DNA of 19,463 nucleotides from Chromatiales bacterium (GTDB lineage Bacteria > Pseudomonadota > Gammaproteobacteria > SZUA-140), in contig JAITWN010000201.1 of the NCBI GenBank assembly GCA_031285245.1, positions 1 to 19,463 on the forward strand, read 5' to 3'. Shown here in pieces: positions 1-7,761 of this stretch. Every line of letters starts with the position of its first letter. Position 1 is the stretch's first letter. The notes under the pieces are model-generated. The model saw only the letters and a list, made by a program, of their open reading frames with translations. It was not told the origin of the DNA and did no database searches. A program made the position numbers and the translations under genes.

Positions 1-54
1 AACAGCAGCGATACTTTCACCCACAGAAATTGTCAGCTACACCAACAGAGCGAA

Positions 55-83
55 TTGACACAATGAGAATGATCATTCATTCT
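55..83 (+). promoter_or_regulatory. Promoter of the RND efflux operon with an operator-like palindrome in the spacer
   Basis: A consensus TTGACA hexamer lies at 55-60. The best-spaced -10 position (78-83, CATTCT, 17-bp spacer) is a poor match. The spacer contains the perfect 12-bp palindrome GAATGATCATTC at 67-78, and an outer AATGA/TCATT pair at 62-66 and 77-81. A palindrome between -35 and -10 is where a TetR-family repressor would block RNA polymerase, and a TetR gene ends this operon. The site also partly resembles an iron-type Fur box on its left half. The assignment to the local regulator is inference. Confidence 0.5.
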
Positions 84-119
84 TGCACCCCTCCCGCCCT
101 CAACTGAGCCATTGCACCC

Positions 120-1292
120 ATGTCTGCATACCGCCTGATCACTTTTTCGAGCCTCCTTGTTTTGCTCGCTGCCTGCGGTGGCTCGAACCAAGCGCCTCAA
201 GCGCCGCTTGCACAGCAAGGCGCCCCCGCTGCCGTGCCTGTCACGGTAGTCACGCTGCAACCGCAACCGGTAACCCTCAGCCGCGAACTGCCTGGCCGCA
301 CCAACGCCATGCGCATCTCTGAAGTGCGCCCGCAGGTGAGCGGCATCATCCGCAAGCGTGAATTCAAAGAAGGCGATGATGTCAAAGCCGGCCAATCACT
401 TTATCTGCTGGAAGACGAGACCTATCGCGCCGACCTCAGCAGCGCCAAGGCGCAAATGGAACGCGCAGAGGCCGCAGTCGAGCAGGCTCGCCTACAAGCC
501 AAGCGCGCTGATGAGCTGGTGCGAGTTAAGGCGATCAGCACGCAGGATAACGAAAATGCTATCGCCAATTTGCGTCTCGCTGAAGGGGATCTCGGCGTAG
601 CGCGCGCGGCGGTGGAACGCAGTGAAGTACTGCTCGGCTATACTCGCATCACCTCGCCTATCAACGGCGTCATTGGTCGATCGATGGTCACCGAGGGCGC
701 CTTGGTCACCGCCAATCAAGCGCAGGCGCTCACCACCATTCAACAGCTCGATCCGATGTACGTCGATGTCACGCAATCAAGCAGCGAGATGCTGCAACTG
801 CGCCGCGCGCTCGCCGGCAGCGCCACGCAAAATCTCAAACACGATGCCCCCGTCACCATCGTGCTCGAAGACGGCACTCGCTATCCGCAGGCCGGCAAGC
901 TCACTTTCACCGACGTTGCCGTCGATCCTTCAACTGGCTCCTTCGCGCTGCGTGCAGTGGTGCCCAATCCCAACAAAGTGCTGATGCCGGGGATGTACGT
1001 GCGCGCGGTAATCGAGAACTTCTCTCTTGATCAGGCGCTGCTCGTCCCACAACAAGGCATCACGCGCGATCCCAAAGGCAATGCCACCGCGATGGTCGTT
1101 GGCGAGGACGGCACGGCGCAGCGCCGCACGGTACAAGTCAGCCGCACCGTCGGCGATCAATGGCTGGTATCAGATGGCTTACATGCTGGCGATCGCGTCA
1201 TCGTCGCTGGCCTGCAAAAGATCAAAGAAGGTGCGCCTGTGCAGCCCACCGAAGCCGGCGCTGCGATCCCAGCCCCTGCCACCGCTCAGTAA
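120..1292 (+). CDS. RND efflux pump periplasmic adaptor (membrane fusion protein, AcrA/MexA type)
   Basis: This 390-residue protein would bridge the inner-membrane pump to an outer-membrane channel in drug or solute efflux. The N-terminus is a lipoprotein signal: a hydrophobic run ending in the lipobox LAAC, with Cys19 as the lipidated residue, followed by a Gly/Ser/Ala/Pro-rich linker. The HlyD-type order follows: a barrel-sandwich (lipoyl-like) half with PGRTNAMRISEVRPQVSGII, an alpha-helical hairpin rich in Ala/Glu/Arg (about residues 105-155), the second lipoyl half (LGYTRITSPINGVIGR), then beta-barrel and membrane-proximal domains with LMPGMYVRAVI. The length matches AcrA and MexA (about 385-400). 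The start codon has only a weak ribosome site but gives the correct lipoprotein signal. The permease begins 15 bases after the stop, so they are co-transcribed. The substrate cannot be read from the sequence. Confidence 0.96.
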   Translation: MSAYRLITFSSLLVLLAACGGSNQAPQAPLAQQGAPAAVPVTVVTLQPQPVTLSRELPGRTNAMRISEVRPQVSGIIRKREFKEGDDVKAGQSLYLLEDETYRADLSSAKAQMERAEAAVEQARLQAKRADELVRVKAISTQDNENAIANLRLAEGDLGVARAAVERSEVLLGYTRITSPINGVIGRSMVTEGALVTANQAQALTTIQQLDPMYVDVTQSSSEMLQLRRALAGSATQNLKHDAPVTIVLEDGTRYPQAGKLTFTDVAVDPSTGSFALRAVVPNPNKVLMPGMYVRAVIENFSLDQALLVPQQGITRDPKGNATAMVVGEDGTAQRRTVQVSRTVGDQWLVSDGLHAGDRVIVAGLQKIKEGAPVQPTEAGAAIPAPATAQ

Positions 1293-1307
1293 ACAGGAGC
1301 CGTCTCC

Positions 1308-4300
1308 ATGGCGCAATTTTTCATCGGCCGCCCAGTCTTCGCCTGGGTGATCGCCATCATTTTGATGTTGGCGGGCGCGCTGTCGCTCACCAAGCTCCCG
1401 ATCTCGATGTACCCGACCATCGCGCCGCCAACGGTCACCATCGACACCACTTATCCTGGCGCCTCGGCAAAAGTCGTCGAGGACTCGGTGACACAGATCA
1501 TTGAGCAGAGCATGAAAGGCCTTGATGGCCTGATCTACATGTCGGCAACCAGCGCCGCCAACGGCGCGGCCTCGGTCACGCTCACCTTCGATAATGGCGT
1601 CAACGCCGACATCGCCCAGGTGCAGGTACAAAACAAGCTGCAACTCGCCATGCCGCTCCTGCCGCAAGAAGTGCAGCAGCAGGGCGTCACCGTCAACAAG
1701 GCCAATACCAGCTTTTTGATGGTGGTCGGCTTTGTTTCCGAAGACGGCAGCATGGACAAGAACGACATTGCGGACTATGTCTCCGCCACTCTCGTCGATC
1801 CGCTGAGTCGTCTGCCCGGCGTTGGCAACGTGCGCGTGTTCGGCGCGCAGTACGCGATGCGCATCTGGCTCGATCCCGACAAGCTCGATGCCTACGCCAT
1901 GACGCCGAGCGAACTCGTCGCCTCCATCCGCGCGCAGAACCACCAAGTTGCCGTGGGCCAGCTCGGCGGCACACCTGCAGTGAAAGGTCAGCGCATCAAC
2001 GCCACCATCACTGCGCAGGGCCGCCTGGAAACACCGGAGCAGTTTGGCAACATCGTGGTGCGCAGCAATGCTGATGGCTCGGTACTGCGGCTGCGCGACG
2101 TCGCGCGCGTCGAACTCGGCGCAGCGGATTACGAAGTCATCACGCGCCAGAATGGCCGCCCCGCCAGCGGTATCGCCATCATGATGGCGACCGGCGCGAA
2201 TGCGCTCGAAACCGCAGCCACGGTCGAAAAAGCGCTGGAATCATTCCGCGGCGCATTCCCACCCAGCCTGACTTACGTCATTCCGTTTGAGACGACGCCC
2301 TTCGTGCGCGTAGCAATCCAGAACGTCGTGCACGTGCTGATCGAAGCGATCATCCTCGTCTTCCTGGTGATGTATCTCTTCCTGCAGAATTTCCGCGCCA
2401 CGCTCATCCCCACCATCGCTGTGCCAGTGGTGCTCCTTGGCACGCTTGCCGTGCTCGCCATACTCGGTTACTCGATCAATATGCTCACCATGTTCGCGAT
2501 GGTGCTTGCGATCGGTCTACTCGTCGACGACGCCATCGTGGTGGTGGAAAACGTCGAACGCGTGATGAGAGATGAAGGACTGCCGCCACGCGAAGCGACG
2601 CGTAAATCGATGCGGCAGATCACCAGCGCACTGGTCGCCATCGGCTTAGTGCTGTCCGCGGTGTTCGTCCCCATGGCGTTCATGAGTGGTGCAACCGGCG
2701 TCATCTATCGCCAATTCTCGGTGACGATCGTCTCGGCGATGGCGCTCTCGGTGCTGGTCGCGCTCATTCTCACCCCCGCGCTCTGCGCAACGCTTTTAAA
2801 ACCGCACGATGGGCCTCACGGCCAGCGTGGCTTTTTTGGCTGGTTCAACCGCAGCTACGAACGCGCATCAGGCGGCTATCGAGGTGTGGTGCACTACATG
2901 ATCGCGCATATCGGCCGCTTCATAGTCATCTTCCTGCTGCTCGTCGGAGTCGCGGTGATTCTGTTCATAAATCGACCGAGCTCCTTCCTGCCGCCCGAAG
3001 ATCAAGGCCTGCTCTACTCCATGCTGCAAGCGCCGGTCGGCTCGACGCAGGAACGCACCATGGAGTCGTTCTATCAGCTCGAAAAGCACTTCCTCGGCAG
3101 CGAAAAAGCGAACGTAGAATCCGTGTTCACCGTGCAGGGCTTCAGTTTCAGCGGCTCTGGCCAGAACTCCGGTATGGCCTTCATCAAGCTGACGGACTGG
3201 GACAAGCGTCCGTCGCCGATGCAGAGCGCTGGCGCGATCGCGGGTCGCGCGATGGCAGCGCTCAGCCAGGTCAAAGACGCCTCTATCTTTGTGTTCCCGC
3301 CGCCGCCGCTGCCTGAGCTTGGACGCTCTGGCGGTTTTGTGTTCTACCTGAAGGACGCGGGAAACCTCGGTCACGATGCCCTGCTGCAAGCGCGTAATCA
3401 GTTCCTCGGCGCGGCGGCGCAGAGCCACCTGCTCGCCCACGTGCGTCCGAATGGTTTGGAAGATCGGCCACAGTTCCGACTCAACATTGATGTAGCGAAA
3501 GCAGCCGCGCTTGGACTATCCATGGCCGACATCAATAACACGCTGCAAGCGGCCTGGGGCGGACAATACATCGATGACTTCATCGATCGCGGCCGCGTCA
3601 AGCGCGTCTACATGCAAGCCGATGCGCCATTCCGCATGGTGCCTGAAGACTTCAACCGCTGGTCTGTGCGCAACAATCAAGGTCAGATGGTGCCGTTCTC
3701 GTCCTTCGCCAGCACCCAGTGGGATTACGGCTCGCCACGCCTTGAACGCTACAACGGCATCCCCGCGATGGAAATCAACGGCGACGCCGCCCCTGGCGTG
3801 AGCTCAGGCCAATCAATGGCAGAGGTCGAACGCATCGTCGCCACGCTGCCGCCCTCCTTCACCATGGAATGGAGCGGTTTGTCGTATCAGGAACGTCGTG
3901 CGGGCGCCCAGATACCCATGCTCTACTCGCTCTCGCTGCTGGTTGTATTCCTGTGCCTTGCAGCGCTCTATGAGAGCTGGACCATTCCGACTGCGGTGAT
4001 GCTCGCCGCGCCGCTTGGCATCTTGGGCATCACGCTCTCAACGACGCTGCGCGGTTTGGAACGTGACGTCTACTTTCAGGTGGCGATGCTGACCACGGTC
4101 GGTCTCACCAGCAAGAACGCGATCATGATCATCGCCTTTGCCACCGACTACATGGCCGAAGGCAAATCCCTGGTGGAAGCAACGATGCAAGCGATACGCG
4201 ATCGTTTGCGTCCGATCTTGATGACTTCACTCGCGTTCGGTATGGGCGTGCTGCCGCTAGCGCTAGCAACTGGCGCCGGCTCCGGCGCACAGATCGCCAT

Positions 4301-4448
4301 CGGCACCGGCGTGCTTGGCGGCATGATCTGCGGCGCTTTCCTTGGCATCTTCTTCGTGCCGGTGTTCTTCGTCGCGGTGCGCAAGCTGTTCGGCGGTCGC
4401 CGCATGCGCGCCGAACAACCCACCACCACGCAAGACTCGCAGCACTAA
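1308..4448 (+). CDS. RND multidrug efflux permease, HAE1 family (AcrB/MexB type)
   Basis: This is the proton-driven inner-membrane transporter of the pump, 1046 residues, against about 1049 for AcrB. It starts with the family-typical N-terminus MAQFFIGRPVFAWVIAI, one membrane helix followed by a long periplasmic porter loop, and repeats this pattern in its second half. The proton-relay residues are in place: Asp407 and Asp408 in GLLVDDAIVVVENVERV (the AcrB numbers) and Lys936 in GLTSKNAIMI, equivalent to AcrB Lys940. A good ribosome site (AGGAG) precedes the ATG. The C-terminus is short and polar. It lies between the adaptor and a TetR regulator. No outer-membrane factor is encoded alongside, so it probably uses a TolC-like protein made elsewhere. 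I see no frameshift or missing segment. Confidence 0.97.
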   Translation: MAQFFIGRPVFAWVIAIILMLAGALSLTKLPISMYPTIAPPTVTIDTTYPGASAKVVEDSVTQIIEQSMKGLDGLIYMSATSAANGAASVTLTFDNGVNADIAQVQVQNKLQLAMPLLPQEVQQQGVTVNKANTSFLMVVGFVSEDGSMDKNDIADYVSATLVDPLSRLPGVGNVRVFGAQYAMRIWLDPDKLDAYAMTPSELVASIRAQNHQVAVGQLGGTPAVKGQRINATITAQGRLETPEQFGNIVVRSNADGSVLRLRDVARVELGAADYEVITRQNGRPASGIAIMMATGANALETAATVEKALESFRGAFPPSLTYVIPFETTPFVRVAIQNVVHVLIEAIILVFLVMYLFLQNFRATLIPTIAVPVVLLGTLAVLAILGYSINMLTMFAMVLAIGLLVDDAIVVVENVERVMRDEGLPPREATRKSMRQITSALVAIGLVLSAVFVPMAFMSGATGVIYRQFSVTIVSAMALSVLVALILTPALCATLLKPHDGPHGQRGFFGWFNRSYERASGGYRGVVHYMIAHIGRFIVIFLLLVGVAVILFINRPSSFLPPEDQGLLYSMLQAPVGSTQERTMESFYQLEKHFLGSEKANVESVFTVQGFSFSGSGQNSGMAFIKLTDWDKRPSPMQSAGAIAGRAMAALSQVKDASIFVFPPPPLPELGRSGGFVFYLKDAGNLGHDALLQARNQFLGAAAQSHLLAHVRPNGLEDRPQFRLNIDVAKAAALGLSMADINNTLQAAWGGQYIDDFIDRGRVKRVYMQADAPFRMVPEDFNRWSVRNNQGQMVPFSSFASTQWDYGSPRLERYNGIPAMEINGDAAPGVSSGQSMAEVERIVATLPPSFTMEWSGLSYQERRAGAQIPMLYSLSLLVVFLCLAALYESWTIPTAVMLAAPLGILGITLSTTLRGLERDVYFQVAMLTTVGLTSKNAIMIIAFATDYMAEGKSLVEATMQAIRDRLRPILMTSLAFGMGVLPLALATGAGSGAQIAIGTGVLGGMICGAFLGIFFVPVFFVAVRKLFGGRRMRAEQPTTTQDSQH

Positions 4449-4453
4449 GTCCA

Positions 4454-5092
4454 ATGAATGCAACTGGCGCACGCACCACCGTGACCGATGAAGCTTCGCC
4501 CCGCGAGGATCGCGCCTGCGCTCAGCGCAATCGCATCCTCAATGCTGCGCGCTGCTGCTTCATCGAGCACGGCTTTCACGCCGCCAGCATGGCGCAGATC
4601 TCCGCTGCCGCGCAGATGAGCGCGGGCCTGATCTATCGCTATTTCGCCAACAAAAACGCCATCATCCTCGCCATCATCGCGCATCAGAACGAAGAAGCCT
4701 GCGCCGACATCGCTACGTTGCGCTCGAGCACCGATCTGATGCCACGCATCACTGATCTGTTCGCGCGCTGGCGCAGTAGTGATACCCGGGCGCTGAACCC
4801 AGCGCTCTTTCTCGAAATGTGTGCCGAATCGAGCCGCGATCCTGAAATCGCCCGCGCTCTCGACGCTGCGGAGAAACGGCGCGGCGCGGAAATCTGCGCC
4901 TGGATTCGGCAGTGCGCGCACGACACTGGCCATGACATCAGCGAGGAAGAAGCTCACACCCGCGCCTTCACCCTGCTCTGCTTCATTGATGGCTTGGCAG
5001 TGCGTGCCGTGCGCGAGCCCGATCTCGCACCACAAGCCTTGCTCAACAGCCTCAGAATGTTCGTGCCCGGTGTCGTCTTTCCCGAACGCTGA
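4454..5092 (+). CDS. TetR/AcrR-family transcriptional regulator
   Basis: This 212-residue protein has an N-terminal TetR helix-turn-helix at about residues 25-72. Diagnostic pieces are RILNAARCCFIEHGFHAASM, the recognition part ISAAAQMSAGLIYRYFANKN, and the helix that follows. The rest is a divergent helical ligand-binding domain, as is normal in the family. It starts 5 bases after the permease stop, so it should be translated from the same mRNA. AcrR-type repressors are more often divergent from their pump, but being last in the pump operon also allows autoregulation. Its probable target is the palindrome at 67-78. The inducer is unknown. Four cysteines lie in the first 100 residues, but nothing shows redox sensing. 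Confidence 0.93.
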   Translation: MNATGARTTVTDEASPREDRACAQRNRILNAARCCFIEHGFHAASMAQISAAAQMSAGLIYRYFANKNAIILAIIAHQNEEACADIATLRSSTDLMPRITDLFARWRSSDTRALNPALFLEMCAESSRDPEIARALDAAEKRRGAEICAWIRQCAHDTGHDISEEEAHTRAFTLLCFIDGLAVRAVREPDLAPQALLNSLRMFVPGVVFPER

Positions 5093-5175
5093 TTCCCTGC
5101 CCTGCGCGGCGCTGACAGCATCCATGCCGCGTGACACAATGGCGACACTTTCTCTCTTCATCGAAGGATCGTCAG

Positions 5176-6027
5176 ATGAAATTCAGCTCATTCCTCGCCG
5201 GCGCCAGCTTGATCGGTCTCGGCACCATCGCCCTGTCGCCATCACTGCTGCTCGCGGATACCAATACCGACAAACTGGAACACATCATCGCTGGTGATCA
5301 TCGCTCAGCAGAAAACAAAGCACGCGATGTGTACCGGCACCCGCTCGAAACCCTGCAATGGTTTGGTCTGCGCGATGACATGACGGTGGTAGAAATCAGC
5401 CCGGGCAACGGCTGGTACACGGAAATCATCGCGCCTTTCGTCAAAGACAGCGGCAAATACTACGCCGCCGGCTTCGACCCGAACTCCAGCGTGGATTTCT
5501 TGCGCAAAGGCGCGCAGCGCTTCAATGAAAAGCTCAAAGCCTCACCCAAACTCTACGGCGAAGTCACCACCACGGTGCTCGCGCCGCCAGATCAGATGGA
5601 CATTGCTCCGGCTGGTTCAGCCGATCTGGTACTCACCTTCCGCAATGTGCACAACTGGCTCGCCGCCGGCACAGCAGCCGATGTCTTCACCGCCATGTAT
5701 CGCGCGCTCAAACCCGGCGGCACGCTTGGCGTCGTTGAGCATCGCGCCGCTGCCGAGAAGCCGCTCGATCCCAAAGCAGCATCAGGCTATGTCGCTGAAG
5801 AGCAAGTGATGGCGCTGGCGAAAGAGGCGGGCTTTGAATTCGTGGATCGTTCTGAAATCAACGCCAATCCTGCGGATACCAAAGACTACGCCGAAGGCGT
5901 ATGGACGTTGCCGCCCACGCTGCGTCTCGGCGATAAGGATCGTGAGCACTATCTCGCCATTGGCGAAAGCGATCGCATGACGCTGAAGTTTGTGAAGCCG
6001 AACATGCAGCACCACCATCACCACTGA
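5176..6027 (+). CDS. Predicted exported class I SAM-dependent methyltransferase-like protein (COG4798 type)
   Basis: The protein has 283 residues from the ATG at 5176. This start is chosen because AAGGA precedes it at the right distance and it gives a clear signal peptide, with a probable cut after Ala27 in LLLADT; an in-frame ATG at 5131 would bury that signal. After the signal come a helix with NKARDVYRHPLETLQWFGLR and a Rossmann motif I, VVEISPGNGWYTEIIAPF (about residues 71-88), then a motif IV-like LVLTFRNVHNWL. This matches my memory of the COG4798 predicted methyltransferases, which often carry signal peptides. The chain ends in five consecutive histidines, a possible metal-binding tail. 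Substrate and reaction are unknown, and SAM is not normally available in the periplasm, so the role may not be methyl transfer. It appears monocistronic. Confidence 0.85.
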   Translation: MKFSSFLAGASLIGLGTIALSPSLLLADTNTDKLEHIIAGDHRSAENKARDVYRHPLETLQWFGLRDDMTVVEISPGNGWYTEIIAPFVKDSGKYYAAGFDPNSSVDFLRKGAQRFNEKLKASPKLYGEVTTTVLAPPDQMDIAPAGSADLVLTFRNVHNWLAAGTAADVFTAMYRALKPGGTLGVVEHRAAAEKPLDPKAASGYVAEEQVMALAKEAGFEFVDRSEINANPADTKDYAEGVWTLPPTLRLGDKDREHYLAIGESDRMTLKFVKPNMQHHHHH

Positions 6028-6040
6028 TGCAGCAACAGCA

Positions 6041-6065
6041 TGCGCCGCACGCTTCACGCGGCGCA
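6041..6065 (+). terminator. Hairpin after the exported methyltransferase gene
   Basis: TGCGCCGC (6041-6048) and GCGGCGCA (6058-6065) form an 8-bp perfect stem with a 9-base loop, 13 bases after the stop codon. No T run follows, so this is a weak candidate for termination or mRNA 3'-end protection. A second small inverted repeat, GTGGTC/GACCAC, follows shortly after. The remaining bases up to 6191 show nothing else. Confidence 0.35.
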
Positions 6066-6191
6066 GTGCCTGCGTGGTCTATTCGATGACCACCAAATTG
6101 ATGCTGACGCAGCGTCGTCTTGGGCATGATCAACTGAAGCACCCCTTTCCTTCAAGGATCTACACTGGCAGCCGCGCGAACCGAACCCACT

Positions 6192-6620
6192 TCAACGCGC
6201 ATCCAGAATGAGCCGAGCCCGCGTTCCCTCATGCGCGATTTCACCACGGCGAACGCTGATCCGATCAGCAGCAACGCCCGCCTGCACCAGCGTCTCCATC
6301 ACTGCCTGCCCGCGCGCATGAGCAAGCGCAATCAGCTCGGCATCATCGAGCGGCTGCGCTGCCAGCAGCCGCTTGCGCATTTCGTCTTTGGATGCCTCTG
6401 CATCCTCAAGGAATTCATCACTACTCGCATCAGCCTGAGCTTGCGCAGTCAGAAGCTGACCGAGTTTGCGTTGATGCAGCGCATCGCCATCGATTGATGG
6501 CTCCGCCAAAATCCACGACATAAGAACGGGCCAACGCCGGTAGCACCAGGAATCCCAGGCACACATAAAGCGCCAGCAGGACCGCGAGGACGGTAGAGAA
6601 TGTGCGAAGTTTGCGTGACG
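6192..6620 (-). pseudogene. Remnant of a DUF748-type protein gene with a large internal deletion and frame change
   Basis: Two pieces in different frames are visible, reading leftward. The first (about 6620-6510) encodes SRKLRTFSTV followed by a membrane anchor, LAVLLALYVCLGFLVLPALA, typical of the start of DUF748/AsmA-like envelope proteins. No ATG, GTG or TTG start is apparent for it. The second (about 6515-6192) encodes about 107 residues beginning near EPSIDGDALHQRKLGQLL, with LIALAHARGQAVMETLVQAG and VAADRISV near the end. This resembles the extreme C-terminus of DUF748 proteins as I remember it (a D..AL..QRL.. stretch and an ALAxARAQA stretch). The several hundred central residues are absent. 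A simple short ORF call here (124 aa from 6566) starts with an unlikely Trp/Cys-rich sequence. The family assignment is from memory, and the frame change and missing middle are seen directly. Confidence 0.65.
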
Positions 6621-6629
6621 CCTGAAAGC

Positions 6630-7736
6630 TTAATTTTCGAAGATGATGGAGCGATCGATATCGGCCAGCGTGCGACAGCCCGTCAACGCCATCGCTGCTT
6701 CGAATTCTGCTCGAAGAATGTGTAGCACATGGGCAACGCCAAGCGCGCCTGCGACCGCGAGACCAGACATGCAGGGGCGTCCGACGGCGACCGCGCTTGC
6801 ACCGAGTGCGAGCGCTTTGAGCACATCGGTGCCGCGACGAATGCCGCCATCGAGGAGTAACGGTACTCGGCCCGCAACCGCATTGGTGATAGCGGGAAGC
6901 GCATCGAGGGTCGCAGGGAGCGTATCGAGCGTGCGTCCGCCGTGATTGGAAACGAAGATGCCAGCAGCGCCGGCATGGATCGCGAGCACGGCATCCTCAG
7001 GCGTGAGCACGCCTTTGAGCAGCACGGGCAGTGTCGTTTGCCCGCGCAGCCATTCGATGTCTTTCCAGGTCGCGGCAATTTCGAGCAAGCCACTGGCGAA
7101 CACCGCACTATCACCTGCCGTCGCCCTGGCTAGCGGCTGCGGCTCTGCGCCGCGCAGATTGACCGCATCAACGCCCGGGGGCAGCGCAAAAGCAGCACGC
7201 TGCTCACGATTGCGAACGCCATTCACAGGCGCATCGACGGTCAGCACCAATGCACGATAGCCCGCATGTTCAGCGCGCTGAATAAGCTCGCGCGTGAAAC
7301 CGCGATCCTGCTGTAGATAAAGCTGAAACCACAGCGGCGCCTCAGCACGCAGCGCGATGTCTTCCAGCCTCACGCTCGCCTGCGTGCTGACGATCATCGC
7401 GGCCTTCATTACCGCTGCCGCCGTGACTGTCGCAAGCTCGCCTTGAGGATGGAGCAGACGCTGATAAGCCACTGGTGCGAGCAAGATGGGATGATCAAGC
7501 GTCTGACCGAACAGCGTCAGTTGCGTATTGCCGCCGGCAAGTTCACGCAGCACGCGGGGACGCAGGCGCAAGCGCTGAAATGCAGCGCTGTTATCACGCA
7601 GCGTGATTTCATCAGCAGCTCCACCCAGCAGATAAGCCGCGGCCTGCACAGGGAGATATTCCGGCGCCAAACGCTCATAATCAGCCAGCGCCACCACATC
7701 CGCAGGAATCTGCTGCAGTGGCGATTTCGGCGTCAT
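6630..7736 (-). CDS. FMN-dependent alpha-hydroxy-acid dehydrogenase/oxidase (L-lactate dehydrogenase/glycolate oxidase family)
   Basis: This 368-residue TIM-barrel flavoenzyme oxidises a 2-hydroxy acid to the 2-oxo acid. All catalytic residues of the family can be placed: Tyr35 (glycolate oxidase Tyr24), Tyr140 in FQLY (Tyr129), Lys241 in LLKGVLTPEDA, and His265 and Arg268 in SNHGGRTLDTLPATLDALP. The FMN phosphate site follows as LLLDGGIRRGTDVLKALALG and AVGRP. The ATG at 7736 is preferred over an in-frame GTG at 7745, because the G-rich GGGTGG stretch is then a possible ribosome site. It lies 25 bases downstream of the dioxygenase gene and is probably co-transcribed with it. Whether lactate, glycolate, mandelate or another acid is the substrate cannot be decided here, nor whether the electron acceptor is O2 or quinone. 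Confidence 0.93.
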   Translation of the reverse strand: MTPKSPLQQIPADVVALADYERLAPEYLPVQAAAYLLGGAADEITLRDNSAAFQRLRLRPRVLRELAGGNTQLTLFGQTLDHPILLAPVAYQRLLHPQGELATVTAAAVMKAAMIVSTQASVRLEDIALRAEAPLWFQLYLQQDRGFTRELIQRAEHAGYRALVLTVDAPVNGVRNREQRAAFALPPGVDAVNLRGAEPQPLARATAGDSAVFASGLLEIAATWKDIEWLRGQTTLPVLLKGVLTPEDAVLAIHAGAAGIFVSNHGGRTLDTLPATLDALPAITNAVAGRVPLLLDGGIRRGTDVLKALALGASAVAVGRPCMSGLAVAGALGVAHVLHILRAEFEAAMALTGCRTLADIDRSIIFEN

Positions 7737-7761
7737 GACAACCACCCAACGAACTTCAGCA

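Noticed and set aside
62..82. Fur box upstream of the efflux adaptor
   Set aside because: Only the left half matches well. The perfect 12-bp dyad and the local TetR gene favour a TetR-type operator, although Fur is not excluded.
1179..1946. 255-codon open frame on the minus strand
   Set aside because: It is antisense to the adaptor and permease genes, which have full family motifs. Its translation is His/Arg/Asp-rich with no domain, a by-product of GC-rich codon use.
2868..3440. 190-codon open frame on the minus strand
   Set aside because: It lies within the permease gene and has no supporting motif.
4445..5161. 238-codon open frame on the minus strand
   Set aside because: It mirrors the TetR gene and has no recognisable domain or ribosome site.
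6192..6566. A real 124-residue small protein
   Set aside because: The first residues (MCAWDSWCYRRW) are implausible. A different frame of the same upstream bases encodes a good membrane anchor, so a broken larger gene fits better.
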